A stretch of 64,000 nucleotides of DNA from contig NZ_VIKU02000003.1 in the NCBI RefSeq assembly GCF_009371985.2, forward strand, positions 62,001-126,000. Direction: 5' to 3'. Origin of the DNA: Pelagihabitans pacificus. Lineage in GTDB: Bacteria > Bacteroidota > Bacteroidia > Flavobacteriales > Flavobacteriaceae. A model generated the notes under the pieces. It did no database searches and was not told the origin of the DNA. It was given only the letters and a program-made list of their open reading frames with translations. Below are positions 47,028 through 56,171 of this stretch, in pieces. The translations under genes were made by a program, and so were the position numbers. Numbering within the stretch: the stretch's first letter is position 1; the number at the start of each line of letters is the position of its first letter.

Positions 47028-48027
47028 TGAATTGGCCCTACATATAGAAAAACACCTGGCTCAGGGTTCCGACTTCGCCATAGCCCAAGTAATCGACCGA
47101 ATCGCACCCAGTTCTGGCAAGGTAGGGGATAAGGCCCTTATCCTGGAAACTGGGGAAATGATCGGCTGGGTAGGCGGTGGCTGTGTACGGGGTATCGTTA
47201 TTAAGGAAGCCATCGAGGTAATACGAACAAAACGGTATCGGAGGGTCCGTATATCTCCTGAGGGAGGCACACTGGAAACGGCCAACTATAAAGAATATGT
47301 CATGTCATGTCAAAGCAAAGGAACCTTGGAAGTTATGATTGAACCAGTCATCCCACAGCCTGAATTGATTATTGTCGGCAAGAGCAATATCGCACGCAAA
47401 TTGTCTCAATTGGCAGTCGCCGCAGACTTTCGGGTCACGGTATTGGCCAGTGCCATTGATGCACAAATGTTTCCCTCTGCACATGCAATGTCAGATCAAG
47501 TAGACTTTACTTCGTTTGAAAACCTGAACAATACTTATATCATCGTTACTACCCAAGGCGAAGACGATGACCTTTCGGTCAAAAAGGCCTTGGATACTGC
47601 CGTAGCATATGTTGGCTTTGTTGCAAGCAAGAAAAAGGCCAAGGATATCAAAGCCTATTTAAAATCGGAAGGAATCCCTGAAAAACGTATTGCCGAATTA
47701 CGGAGTCCGGTCGGTTTGGATATCAACGCCAAACTCGCCAGTGAGGTGGCCATCAGTATTTTAGCGGAGGTCATCGGCCATTTTCGCAACCGGAATGTAC
47801 TTAGCAGCGATCCCAAACAGGAAACCCTTAAATCGGCTTCAGAGCCGCCCGAATCCTCTGCCGCGGATAAATTTGCCGAGGAATATTACATTAACCCAGT
47901 ATGTCAGGTACCCGTTTCTAAAAGTAATCCGAAACATGTGTTGGAATACAAAGGGGAGAAAGTCTATTTCTGCTGTGATGGGTGTAAGGTAAGTTTTGAG
48001 AAAGACCCGGAGGCCTATATGAAGTAA
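47020..48027 (+). CDS. coxF: CoxF (XdhC family) with added C-terminal YHS metal-binding domain
   Basis: 335 residues. The XdhC/CoxI domain shows SSGKVGDKALIL, GGGCVRGIVI, and the Rossmann motif PELIIVGKSNIARKLSQLA. After a linker (about 265-288) a compact YHS-like domain runs to the end: INPVCQVPVS with Cys295, then VYFCCDGCKVSFEKDPEAY with Cys318, Cys319 and Cys322. YHS domains bind metals, often copper. CoxF proteins are implicated in copper insertion, so a fused copper-binding module is suggestive. It ends the cox operon. Confidence 0.9.
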   Translation: MFNELALHIEKHLAQGSDFAIAQVIDRIAPSSGKVGDKALILETGEMIGWVGGGCVRGIVIKEAIEVIRTKRYRRVRISPEGGTLETANYKEYVMSCQSKGTLEVMIEPVIPQPELIIVGKSNIARKLSQLAVAADFRVTVLASAIDAQMFPSAHAMSDQVDFTSFENLNNTYIIVTTQGEDDDLSVKKALDTAVAYVGFVASKKKAKDIKAYLKSEGIPEKRIAELRSPVGLDINAKLASEVAISILAEVIGHFRNRNVLSSDPKQETLKSASEPPESSAADKFAEEYYINPVCQVPVSKSNPKHVLEYKGEKVYFCCDGCKVSFEKDPEAYMK

Positions 48028-48084
48028 CCCTTGGTTTAAATGAGGCGTTCCTCCATAAATCAAGAAGCGATTTGTGAAGGTTTT

Positions 48085-48588
48085 TTATTTTCTGGTAAAA
48101 GCCATGATTAATTCGCGATGTTCAGGAAACTGCCCTATTAACCGTTCACGGGCTGGCAACACAAAATCATCGAAGCTAAAGCCCGGGGAAACCGTGCAAC
48201 CTACCAGGGCATATGCCTCGGGTTCCAAGATCCTGGCAGCGAACCAATGACCGCCCGGCACCACCAATTGAGGTACTTGCCCTTTAGTAAGATCCTTCCC
48301 TATCACATATTCGATATGTTTTCCATCTGGTGATAACGTATGCAACTGAATCGGTGCACCTTCATAAAAATGCCAGATTTCATCCTGTGCAATCCGATGA
48401 AATGCCGAAAATATTTCGGAAGTCAGCAAAAAGTAAATACAGGTACAATAGTTTCTACTGCCTTTATAGCCTGTACCCAAATTGTTTTCGGAAATCGTGC
48501 CCTTGCTGCGGTAGGTTTCGCGAAAATACCCACCTTCAGGGTGCGGTTGGAGGTTGAGGGTTTGGATAATTTTTTTTACCTGTTCCAT
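48085..48588 (-). CDS. Cupin_5 (DUF985) family protein
   Basis: 167 residues; starts MEQVKKIIQTLNLQPHPEGGYF, a DUF985 hallmark. The cupin metal or substrate residues lie near FHRIAQDEIWHFYEG and VPGGHWFAA. Function unresolved. It is antiparallel to the cox genes and separates coxF from mocA, so it is probably unrelated. Confidence 0.9.
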   Translation of the reverse strand: MEQVKKIIQTLNLQPHPEGGYFRETYRSKGTISENNLGTGYKGSRNYCTCIYFLLTSEIFSAFHRIAQDEIWHFYEGAPIQLHTLSPDGKHIEYVIGKDLTKGQVPQLVVPGGHWFAARILEPEAYALVGCTVSPGFSFDDFVLPARERLIGQFPEHRELIMAFTRK

Positions 48589-48735
48589 GGATTCGGATTA
48601 AAAACTAAAAATAGTATTTTAAAAATTGAAAGCTTCAATGGAAAAAAATTGCGGCCGTGATTTCAAAATCGAATGGTTTTAATTTGAATATAGGACCCGT
48701 TTCGCTTTGTTCAAAGAAATTCTATTTTTACAGTA

Positions 48736-49359
48736 ATGACCGGTACCAAATCCAATATAGCCCTTGTCATCCTCGCTGCCGGTGCCTCGACACGCATGGG
48801 ACGACCGAAACAGCTATTGCCCTGGGGCCAGGACAATTTGCTACGGCATGCCATCAAACAGGCTCATGGTACCGGTTTGAAGCAAATACTTGTAGTTTTG
48901 GGTGCAAATGCCCAGGTTATTAAGAAAAACTTGGGACCGCATTTTGTGGATACCGTAACAAATCCAGATTGGGAAGAAGGACTCGGAAGTTCCCTATCCT
49001 ATGGAATTCAACAACTATTGGCAAGCCAACAATCGTTCAAAGGGGTTTTAATAATGTTGGCGGATCAACCCTTGGTCGATAAGGACTACTTAAACGAACT
49101 TATCACCGCTTTTGAAACCCGGGAAAAAGGTATTGTTGTGACTTCTTACGGACAACGGGTAGGAGTGCCCGCTGTATTTCACTCGAGATATTTTGAGCGA
49201 TTGAAGGCTCTTAACAAAGATTTTGGTGCGAAGGAAATCATCCAACGCCATAAAAATGATATGTTTGTAGTCGACCCGAAGGGAAAGGCTGTGGATGTGG
49301 ATACGAGGGATGTGTATGAGCGATTGTGGAAAGAAGCCGGTGATGACAATAAGCAATAG
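48736..49359 (+). CDS. mocA: Molybdenum cofactor cytidylyltransferase MocA
   Basis: 207 residues. The nucleotidyltransferase P-loop-like motif LAAGASTRMGRPKQLLP near 14 and the metal Asp in MLADQPLVD (about 96-104) match the MobA/MocA/IspD fold; the RPKQL form fits the CTP-using MocA rather than MobA. It adds CMP to Mo-molybdopterin, giving the MCD cofactor used by xanthine-oxidase-family enzymes including CODH. The position just after the cox operon is consistent. Confidence 0.9.
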   Translation: MTGTKSNIALVILAAGASTRMGRPKQLLPWGQDNLLRHAIKQAHGTGLKQILVVLGANAQVIKKNLGPHFVDTVTNPDWEEGLGSSLSYGIQQLLASQQSFKGVLIMLADQPLVDKDYLNELITAFETREKGIVVTSYGQRVGVPAVFHSRYFERLKALNKDFGAKEIIQRHKNDMFVVDPKGKAVDVDTRDVYERLWKEAGDDNKQ

Positions 49360-49594
49360 GAAGTGGTTTCAGTATGGTAAGGTATTCATCAAAACTACTA
49401 AGAATGGGCTTACATGAAGTTATAAGTGGTTTCAAGAGGCTAGCGGGGTAGCACCTAAAAAAGTGCATCAGGTTACCGTTGGTAGCACCCTATTACATTT
49501 GGGGATGTTTGTCAACAGTGCCTAACAAATGACCAAATAAAGTATCGAAACCAATACGGAATGAATGACCTGATAATCTAAACCAAAGACAATT

Positions 49595-50677
49595 ATGAAA
49601 ATCACATATTCCCTTTTTTTAACGCTTATATCAACCGCCCTAAGCGCTCAAGATATGAGTTTTGAGGAATACAACCCGACTTCGACCTTGGTCGTCGAGG
49701 GTGAGGAAGTACCTAGGGCCAAGTTTCCTTTCATTGATGTACACAGCCATCAGCGTGATATGTCTGCGTCGACCCTCAAGGAAATGGTGGCTGATATGGA
49801 TCGTATCAACGAGGCGGTCATGGTCAACTTGAGTGGAGGTTCGGGAAATGGACTTAAAAGTATGGTAGAAAGCATCAATGCAAACTATCCCAATCGTTTT
49901 GCCGTCTTTGCCAATGTTGATTTCGATGGGGTGGGGAAAACGGATTGGGGCGCCAAGGCTGCGCAACAACTGGAGGAAGATGTCAAAGCAGGCGCCAAAG
50001 GCCTTAAAATCTACAAGAGCCTGGGGCTTCGTTATAAAGACACCAATGGCAACCGACTGGCAATCGACGACCCCCGATTGGATCCGATATGGGCCAAATG
50101 TGCGGAATTAGGGATACCTGTTCTTATCCACGCCGCAGACCCTAAATCTTTTTGGGACCCGATGGACAGTAAGAATGAACGCTGGTTAGAGTTAAAAACC
50201 AGACCACGCAGAAAACGTTCGGACGACGATCCGGCTCCTTGGCAGCAAATTATCGATGAGCAGCACCGAATGTTCAAAAAACATCCGAAGACCAAATTTA
50301 TCAACGCCCATATGGGCTGGTATGCCAACAATCTCGGTAAATTATCGGAATTGATGGACGAGATGCCTAACATGTCCGTCGGAATCGGCGCTATTATCGC
50401 CGAACTTGGCCGACAGCCTAAAACGGCCCGTGCCTTTTTTATTAAATACCAGGACCGTATCCTTTTTGGGAAGGATAGCTGGAACCCAGCAGAATTTCCT
50501 ACCTATTTCCGCGTTTTGGAGAGCGATGACGAATACTTTCCATACTACAAAAAATACCACGCATTCTGGGCGATGTACGGCTTGGATCTTCCAGATGATG
50601 TCTTAAGGAAGGTCTACTACAAAAATGCGTTGAAGTTGATTCCAGGATTGGATAGGAGTCTATTCCCAGAGGAATAG
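49595..50677 (+). CDS. Exported amidohydrolase (amidohydrolase_2-like)
   Basis: 360 residues with a signal peptide (to LSAQ). IDVHSHQRD near 50 supplies the first metal-binding His pair; a TIM-barrel hydrolase pattern follows with VLIHAADP, INAHMGW and FGKDSWNP (a C-terminal Asp). These match the amidohydrolase_2 clan, e.g. hydrolases and decarboxylases on ring acids. The substrate is unknown. Followed by a polysaccharide deacetylase gene 27 bp later. Confidence 0.85.
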   Translation: MKITYSLFLTLISTALSAQDMSFEEYNPTSTLVVEGEEVPRAKFPFIDVHSHQRDMSASTLKEMVADMDRINEAVMVNLSGGSGNGLKSMVESINANYPNRFAVFANVDFDGVGKTDWGAKAAQQLEEDVKAGAKGLKIYKSLGLRYKDTNGNRLAIDDPRLDPIWAKCAELGIPVLIHAADPKSFWDPMDSKNERWLELKTRPRRKRSDDDPAPWQQIIDEQHRMFKKHPKTKFINAHMGWYANNLGKLSELMDEMPNMSVGIGAIIAELGRQPKTARAFFIKYQDRILFGKDSWNPAEFPTYFRVLESDDEYFPYYKKYHAFWAMYGLDLPDDVLRKVYYKNALKLIPGLDRSLFPEE

Positions 50678-50704
50678 CTAAAAATTTTAATCAAATAATT
50701 GATT

Positions 50705-51511
50705 ATGAATTATTTACGCATTTTTGCCTTATGTATTGTTTTTATAACAACCACTGGTCACTCGCAGGGTGCTTCTTCCAATATCATATGGCCGAACGGG
50801 GCCAAAGCAGCCATTTGCCTCACCTACGATGATGCGATGGTCACTCAATTGGAACATGCGCTGCCCTCATTGGACTCAGTAGGGTTAAAAGGCACTTTTT
50901 TTCTGAACCCTACCCGGTCAAGGAGCGAAATTTTAGGATGGATGGATGCGGCTCGAAACGGCCATGAGCTGGGAAATCACTCAGTTCTGCACCCGTGTCC
51001 CGCCGCCCTCGGCTGGGACGCCCGTGTCACCACCGAGAACTATACGGTAGAACAGATGCTGAACGAGGTGCGGCTAATGAACGATTTCTTGCAGACATTG
51101 GATAGCGCCCGAGTAGAACGTACCTATGCTTACCCTTGTAGTAACTTGGAAGTTGGCGGTGGTTCCTATGTCAGGGCACTCAAAGAATCCAAATTGGTAC
51201 GTTATGCTCGCAAGGGCGGAAATTCCGAGAGTATCATATTCGATTTTGGAAAGCTGAATTTTTATGAAGTTCCCTCCTACGAAGTACAGAAAGCGACGAG
51301 TGGAAAAGCCCTTATTCGGTATGTTGAAAGAACAAAGGAGCTGAACGGGCTTGGCGTTTTCATGTTTCATGGTATAAATGGGCAATGGTTCAATGTGTTG
51401 AAAAAAGATCATGATGAGTTGCTTGCATACCTTAAAAAAAACATAGATACATTTTGGGTAACCACCTTTTCCGAAGCGATGCAATATGTAGAAGAGCAAA
51501 GAAATCAGTAG
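50705..51511 (+). CDS. Polysaccharide deacetylase family protein (NodB domain), exported
   Basis: 268 residues from ATG at 50705 (a TTG two codons earlier is possible). Signal peptide to HSQG. The NodB motif LTYDDAMVTQ (Asp pair) and HELGNHSVLHPCP (metal His pair) are present, with MFHGIN at the end. The fold deacetylates N-acetyl sugars or similar, but the family also contains other hydrolases. Probably co-transcribed with the amidohydrolase. Confidence 0.85.
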   Translation: MNYLRIFALCIVFITTTGHSQGASSNIIWPNGAKAAICLTYDDAMVTQLEHALPSLDSVGLKGTFFLNPTRSRSEILGWMDAARNGHELGNHSVLHPCPAALGWDARVTTENYTVEQMLNEVRLMNDFLQTLDSARVERTYAYPCSNLEVGGGSYVRALKESKLVRYARKGGNSESIIFDFGKLNFYEVPSYEVQKATSGKALIRYVERTKELNGLGVFMFHGINGQWFNVLKKDHDELLAYLKKNIDTFWVTTFSEAMQYVEEQRNQ

Positions 51512-52054
51512 GATTTTCTCATATCCTGCTTCACCAGAATCTTAATGCATTGTTTTATTCCCTACCGAGACGCACGAAATTGTGGTAACAATCCCTAAAT
51601 TCTGATAATAGGCCTAACAACCATCCGTACCATATTGGGCCGCCCTAGATGCTTTCACTATTCCTTGTCTGTTTTTCCAGAAACCACTTCCCCAAACCCA
51701 TAATCCTGAAAAATACCACAGGATCTTTCTTTTTTGACCAATGAATCGCTCCTCGTCTTTTTCTTTTTGGCAAAATCTTCGATTTCTGGCGAAAGGTATC
51801 CCATATGTTCAGATGTAAGAATTGGCCTTTAGTGCAGTTACCTACGTATCGTCCGGACGTGAAGTAACACCGATTATTCTTAAGCAAAATTAATGGTTGC
51901 TGGCCGTGCTTGAACAAATTTCATTTAAAGTTTGTGATTTTTTGGAAGTAAGGACTACTAATGAATGTGAAAAGGTTGTAAAAGGTATCTTGTACCCTAG
52001 ATATTTTTAAAAAAAGGTGGTCTATCCCCTACAACAACAGAACCAAACCCGATA
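51512..52054. other. Gene-poor gap with two overlapping small minus-strand frames
   Basis: No recognised gene. On the minus strand a 48-codon frame at 51658-51804 (starting MGYLSPEIEDF, Lys/Ser-rich) overlaps a 90-codon frame at 51645-51917 in another register. Continuing coding-like sequence shifts between the two, as a decayed gene might. Neither matches a family I know. The last part before 52055 should hold the ECF sigma promoter. Confidence 0.25.
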
Positions 52055-52543
52055 ATGCCTACAGAAGACGACTTTGTAAAGCTGATCCAACAAAACGAGG
52101 GGATTATTTTTAAGATTACGACGGTATATACCGATAATGCCGATGACCAAAAAGACCTGTATCAAGACATAGTATACCAACTTTGGAAATCGTTCGATAG
52201 CTTTCGCAGGGAAGCCAAGGTGAGTACCTGGCTCTATCGTGTAGCAATGAACACGGCCCTGACACGCCTTCGAAAGCATAAACGGAAGGGAATTTCCATT
52301 CCGATGGATAAAGTGGTCCTACAACAAACCGAGCGGTACAATACCGAATTTGAAGAACGTCTAAAACTGCTTTATGAGCACATAGGGAAGCTAAACATTT
52401 TGGATAAAGGGTTGGTACTTTTATTGTTGGAGGGGAAAAAATATGATGAAATCGCAGAAATCTCCGGATTAAGTCCAAGCAATGTAGGAACCCGAATATC
52501 CCGAATTAAACAAAAACTAAGAAAACAGATTAACCAAAAGTAA
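52055..52543 (+). CDS. ECF-type RNA polymerase sigma factor
   Basis: 162 residues. Region 2 (DLYQDIVYQLWKSFDSFRREAKVSTWLYRVAMNTA) and region 4 (LNILDKGLVLLLLEGKKYDEIAEISGLSPSNVGTRISRIKQKL) with a clear helix-turn-helix. The next gene, 5 bp later, encodes a membrane protein that is likely its cognate regulator. Confidence 0.92.
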   Translation: MPTEDDFVKLIQQNEGIIFKITTVYTDNADDQKDLYQDIVYQLWKSFDSFRREAKVSTWLYRVAMNTALTRLRKHKRKGISIPMDKVVLQQTERYNTEFEERLKLLYEHIGKLNILDKGLVLLLLEGKKYDEIAEISGLSPSNVGTRISRIKQKLRKQINQK

Positions 52544-52548
52544 CTGCT

Positions 52549-53142
52549 ATGGAACTAGAGGAACTTCAGGCGACTTGGGCCCAACTAGGACAGGAATTGG
52601 ATAAACAGAAAAAATTAACCCATAAAATTATAGTGGAAATGACACAACAACGCTATTCCCGTAAGTTTGATAAAATCGCGGTATATGAAATTGTCGGAAG
52701 CATCATTTGCTTACTGGCGGCAGGTTATATCCTGATTCATTTTGATCGATTGGATACCTGGTATTTACAGCTTTGTGGTGCTTTAGGTATCGTGATACTT
52801 GTAATTCTTCCAGTACTGATACTATGGTCTTTGCATACCATTCGTAACGTGAATGTGGCAAACAGTGATTACAAGGATGTTCTAATACGGTTTACAAGGG
52901 AAAAGAACCGATTATTGCTGCTTCAACGTCTGAATATCTATATCAGTTTTCTGTTTATGATTATCTCATTGCCCATTTTTAGTATGATTTTAAAAGGGAA
53001 GGATCTCTTTGTTGATTACAAGGTGTGGTGGTGGTACCTTCCAATAATGGCCGTGTTCTTGTTTTTCTTTACACGTTGGGGCTATGGTTGTTACAAAAGT
53101 GTTACAAACTCTGCCGAGGATATTTTGAACGAGTTGGAGTAG
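52549..53142 (+). CDS. Four-helix membrane protein, probable anti-sigma partner
   Basis: 197 residues. A cytoplasmic-looking N-terminus (MELEELQATWAQLGQELDKQ) precedes hydrophobic helices at about 45-65, 77-100, 136-150 and 162-180. It lacks a ZAS or FecR motif. Position 5 bp after an ECF sigma gene suggests it holds that sigma at the membrane. Assigned by context, not by domain. Confidence 0.72.
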   Translation: MELEELQATWAQLGQELDKQKKLTHKIIVEMTQQRYSRKFDKIAVYEIVGSIICLLAAGYILIHFDRLDTWYLQLCGALGIVILVILPVLILWSLHTIRNVNVANSDYKDVLIRFTREKNRLLLLQRLNIYISFLFMIISLPIFSMILKGKDLFVDYKVWWWYLPIMAVFLFFFTRWGYGCYKSVTNSAEDILNELE

Positions 53143-53228
53143 GAGGTGAGAAACGTAGGAAGTAAACAATATCTTTGGCTCATGGGTCGATACAGACTGA
53201 CAATTGTATCATAGTGGTCCTGACCGGA

Positions 53229-53861
53229 TTATAGAACTACCAACTGTTTCTCGATAAAGTCCTGTACCAAATACCAGTTCATTTTAAGCACCAAGGCGGC
53301 CGATGGTACGTTGTTGTCCTCGATGGCCGAGATGATGGCCTCGTGCTGGTTGTCCGAGTTATAGTAAAATGATTCGTCGGACATAAAGGCCTTCTCGTAA
53401 AGGAAAACACGGGTTTTTAAATCCCTCAAAATTTGTTGTGCTACGGCGTTCCGATAATTTTTGGTCAACAGGTGGTGAAATTCCATGTAGGCGTTGATTC
53501 GATCTAAAGGGTCTTCCGCCTCTTGTATCAATTTTTGCTGTAACCGAAGTGCCGCAATAGTCTCTTCGTCGAAAACCGACTGCTCTAGGGCCAATACTTC
53601 CAACTGGGCTACGAGCTCGTATAGGTTTTTAGCCTCGTTATGACTGAGTTCCTTAATGAAAAATCCCCGATTTGGAATGGCCTCGATGACCTGTGATTGC
53701 TGCAATTGGGTCAATGCCTCCCGAATAGGGGTAACACTTACATTCAATTTACGAGCCAAGGCCGCTAAATTTACCGATTCTCCCGCATTGAGATTGCCTT
53801 CCCGCATTTGCTGCAACAAATACTCCCGTACTTGATCCCTAAAGATGGTTTTAGTAATCAT
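53229..53861 (-). CDS. GntR-family transcriptional regulator, FCD subfamily
   Basis: 210 residues from the internal ATG at 53861; an ATG at 53930 would add a poorly conserved 23-residue leader. The winged helix is ESVNLAALARKLNVSVTPIREAL (split here: ESVNLAALARKL and NVSVTPIREAL), and an all-helical FCD ligand domain follows with EFHHLLTK metal/ligand His pattern. FCD regulators sense organic acids or sugars. A perfect palindrome sits just upstream of this start. Confidence 0.88.
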   Translation of the reverse strand: MITKTIFRDQVREYLLQQMREGNLNAGESVNLAALARKLNVSVTPIREALTQLQQSQVIEAIPNRGFFIKELSHNEAKNLYELVAQLEVLALEQSVFDEETIAALRLQQKLIQEAEDPLDRINAYMEFHHLLTKNYRNAVAQQILRDLKTRVFLYEKAFMSDESFYYNSDNQHEAIISAIEDNNVPSAALVLKMNWYLVQDFIEKQLVVL

Positions 53862-53877
53862 TTTGCTAAAATAGTAT

Positions 53878-53889
53878 ATCGTATACGAT
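53878..53889. promoter_or_regulatory. Palindromic operator candidate upstream of the GntR gene
   Basis: ATCGTATACGAT, a perfect 12-bp palindrome, 16 nt before the chosen GntR start on the minus strand. It fits the GT(N)AC core recognised by GntR proteins, so autoregulation is likely. The core GTATAC was not seen as part of another such perfect palindrome beside other genes in this window. Confidence 0.55.
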
Positions 53890-54029
53890 TTACACAACGT
53901 ATTGGCGGTCTTTTTTGGTATATATTTCATTTTTTTTGTTCAGTTTTTTAGTATCAGCGTTCAATAGCGACCAATTTTACATCAATACCTGGGAAGATTT
54001 AGTATCTTAAAGGGCTATAGTCTGTGAAA

Positions 54030-55238
54030 ATGAAAAAAATGGTGCTCCTTTTTTTGGTGCCTTTACAGTTCGCTTTAGGACAAGCTTTGGATTGTACACA
54101 ACTCCTTTCTCCGGCAAATGGAGATACCAATGTTCCGTTGACCCCTACGTTTGAATGGAACCAAGCCAGCGGGGCGACGGGATATCTTCTTAATGTCGGA
54201 ACAACGCAGGGAGGGGTAGAAATTTTTAACGAACGCGACCTGGGTAATGTTGTTTCCTTTGAGTTTCCACAACAATTACCTCCACAGAGTGATATTTACG
54301 TGTCCATTATCCCGTACAACGATACCAACAGGAATGACACGTGTGCTGAAATTTTCTTCACGACCGCTCCTCGTACGGTGCCAAGCTGTACTGAAATTAT
54401 CAATCCTACAGATGGGGATGCCCTAGTATCCGTTTCGGCAAATATAACCTGGATTCGGGACTTTAACGCCAACGGCTATCTGATGACTATCTACGAGGGG
54501 GATCCAAATGGTATTTTGATATGGGACAAGGTAGATGTAGGAAACGGCACCAATGCACAACCTCCGGAATTTAAACCGAGAACCCGCTATTATGTAACGA
54601 TAATACCTTACAACGAATTTGGGGAAGCACCTGGTTGCCAACCAATAACCTTTACCACGGGCGATGGGTTGCCACCACCGGATTGTGCTGAACTGATCTT
54701 ACCTGAATCCGGGTCTACCGAGGTTCCGGTCGATACCAATTTGGCGTGGGCAGAAGTTCCTGGCGCCGAATCCTATATCCTTTCTGTTGGAACCCGACCT
54801 GCCGGTACCGATATTGTCGATAATCGGGATATGGGTCTTTCCACTACTTTTGAACTACCGAACGACCTACCCCAGGGAACGCGAATTTACGTTCAAATAC
54901 GCACTAGTGAAGGGCTTCGGGAGTCGGAAAGCTGTACCCCCCTTTTTTTTGATACCTTCAAGCCTACGACCACGGCCCTGGAAAATTCCATACCCAGATT
55001 TTTCACACCCAACAGTGACGGAACCAACGATGTTTGGTCTGTCGATTCCGTTGAAGACCTGATCGTGGAAAGTGTTTACATTTTTGACCGCTACGGAAAG
55101 ATGCTAAAACAATTGGCGCCAGGCGAAGGTTGGAACGGTACCTTCAACGGACGCGCTCTTCCATCCGGCTCTTACTGGTACGCTGTGAGCGTTGAAAACT
55201 ATCCCAAGCTAAAAGGTCATTTTCTTCTCAAACGATAG
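54030..55238 (+). CDS. T9SS cargo with three fibronectin-III-like repeats and type B sorting domain
   Basis: 402 residues from ATG at 54030 (GTG at 54024 also possible). Signal peptide to LGQA. Three about 95-residue Fn3-like repeats each begin with a Cys (DCTQLLSPANGD, SCTEIINPTDGD, DCAELILPESGS) and share the NVPLTPTFEW-type strand. The end (IPRFFTPNSDGTNDVWSV, VYIFDRYGKML, GWNGTFNGRALPSGSYWY) is the gliding-motility-type C-terminal domain used for type IX secretion. A surface or secreted adhesive role is likely. Confidence 0.9.
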   Translation: MKKMVLLFLVPLQFALGQALDCTQLLSPANGDTNVPLTPTFEWNQASGATGYLLNVGTTQGGVEIFNERDLGNVVSFEFPQQLPPQSDIYVSIIPYNDTNRNDTCAEIFFTTAPRTVPSCTEIINPTDGDALVSVSANITWIRDFNANGYLMTIYEGDPNGILIWDKVDVGNGTNAQPPEFKPRTRYYVTIIPYNEFGEAPGCQPITFTTGDGLPPPDCAELILPESGSTEVPVDTNLAWAEVPGAESYILSVGTRPAGTDIVDNRDMGLSTTFELPNDLPQGTRIYVQIRTSEGLRESESCTPLFFDTFKPTTTALENSIPRFFTPNSDGTNDVWSVDSVEDLIVESVYIFDRYGKMLKQLAPGEGWNGTFNGRALPSGSYWYAVSVENYPKLKGHFLLKR

Positions 55239-55400
55239 CTTTCTCCCTTTTTTGTACGATTAAACCAGATAGTCCTAAAGGAGTGTTCAGGGCAACGCAC
55301 CCAAACGTATTGAGCAATCGGTTTTGTTACCTTTTATATCCGAAACCAATAAGATCGTAAATTAATAATTAGATTTGCTTTAGTCTTAAGATAATCCCCT

Positions 55401-56171
55401 ATGGATGATGCCGCCGCAAGGCCCCTTGAATTGAATGCCGTTATCAATGAATATAGGCCCATTCATTTGAGTCAAATGAATGGGGTTTCCTTGATGGAGC
55501 GAATTGACACAAAGTTTCTGTTTCACGGAAGCCAGCTTTGCCCAATTTTGGAAAATGCCGTGAACCGCTACAAAGTACTTGAAATTGATGGTTTAAGAAC
55601 CCAGAACTACAACAATCAATATTTTGATACGAACAATCGCAAGTTCTATATGGATCATCATAACGGAAAAGGCAACAGAATAAAAGTGCGCATCCGTGAA
55701 TACACCGAATCTAAAAAGTATTTTCTGGAGGTGAAGAAAAAAAGTAATAAGGGTCGCACGAGTAAAAAACGACACCAATTAAACGATTTCCAGACCAGGT
55801 TATCAACGAACTCCCAGAATTTTGTAACACAACAAACAGGATTCAATATACCCTTGGTTCCTATGCTACGGAATTCTTTCCAACGTATCACATTGGTCGA
55901 TGACCATAGCAGGGAAAGAGCCACATTCGATATGTATCTTTCTTTTGATGATGGTGAAAACGAACTGGACATGGGACCATTGGTCATTGCCGAAATTAAA
56001 CAACCAGTTTTCAATAGGGCCAGTAAGCTGTTTCAGATTCTGAAACAGGATGCCATAAACCCCTATCGAATCAGTAAATACTGTATTGGCATGGCTAGTC
56101 TTTACGATGACCTTAAGTACAACGCCTTCAAGGAAAAAATCATTAAAATCAATAAAATACTGGCTGCCTAA
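55401..56171 (+). CDS. VTC-domain polyphosphate polymerase-like protein
   Basis: 256 residues. VTC tunnel residues are recognisable: MERIDTKFLF near 32, NQYFDT, NRIKVRIREY, YFLEVKKK and a late VIAEIKQ. In yeast Vtc4 this fold makes polyphosphate from ATP. It shares a base with the next start. Bacterial versions usually precede a DUF4956 membrane protein, as here. Whether the product is polyphosphate in this organism is untested. Confidence 0.88.
   Translation: MDDAAARPLELNAVINEYRPIHLSQMNGVSLMERIDTKFLFHGSQLCPILENAVNRYKVLEIDGLRTQNYNNQYFDTNNRKFYMDHHNGKGNRIKVRIREYTESKKYFLEVKKKSNKGRTSKKRHQLNDFQTRLSTNSQNFVTQQTGFNIPLVPMLRNSFQRITLVDDHSRERATFDMYLSFDDGENELDMGPLVIAEIKQPVFNRASKLFQILKQDAINPYRISKYCIGMASLYDDLKYNAFKEKIIKINKILAA

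Noticed and set aside
51645-51917. 90-codon minus-strand gene, possibly transposase remnant
   Set aside because: No transposase motif or terminal inverted repeats found; another frame in the same place is equally plausible, so kept only as an unresolved gap.
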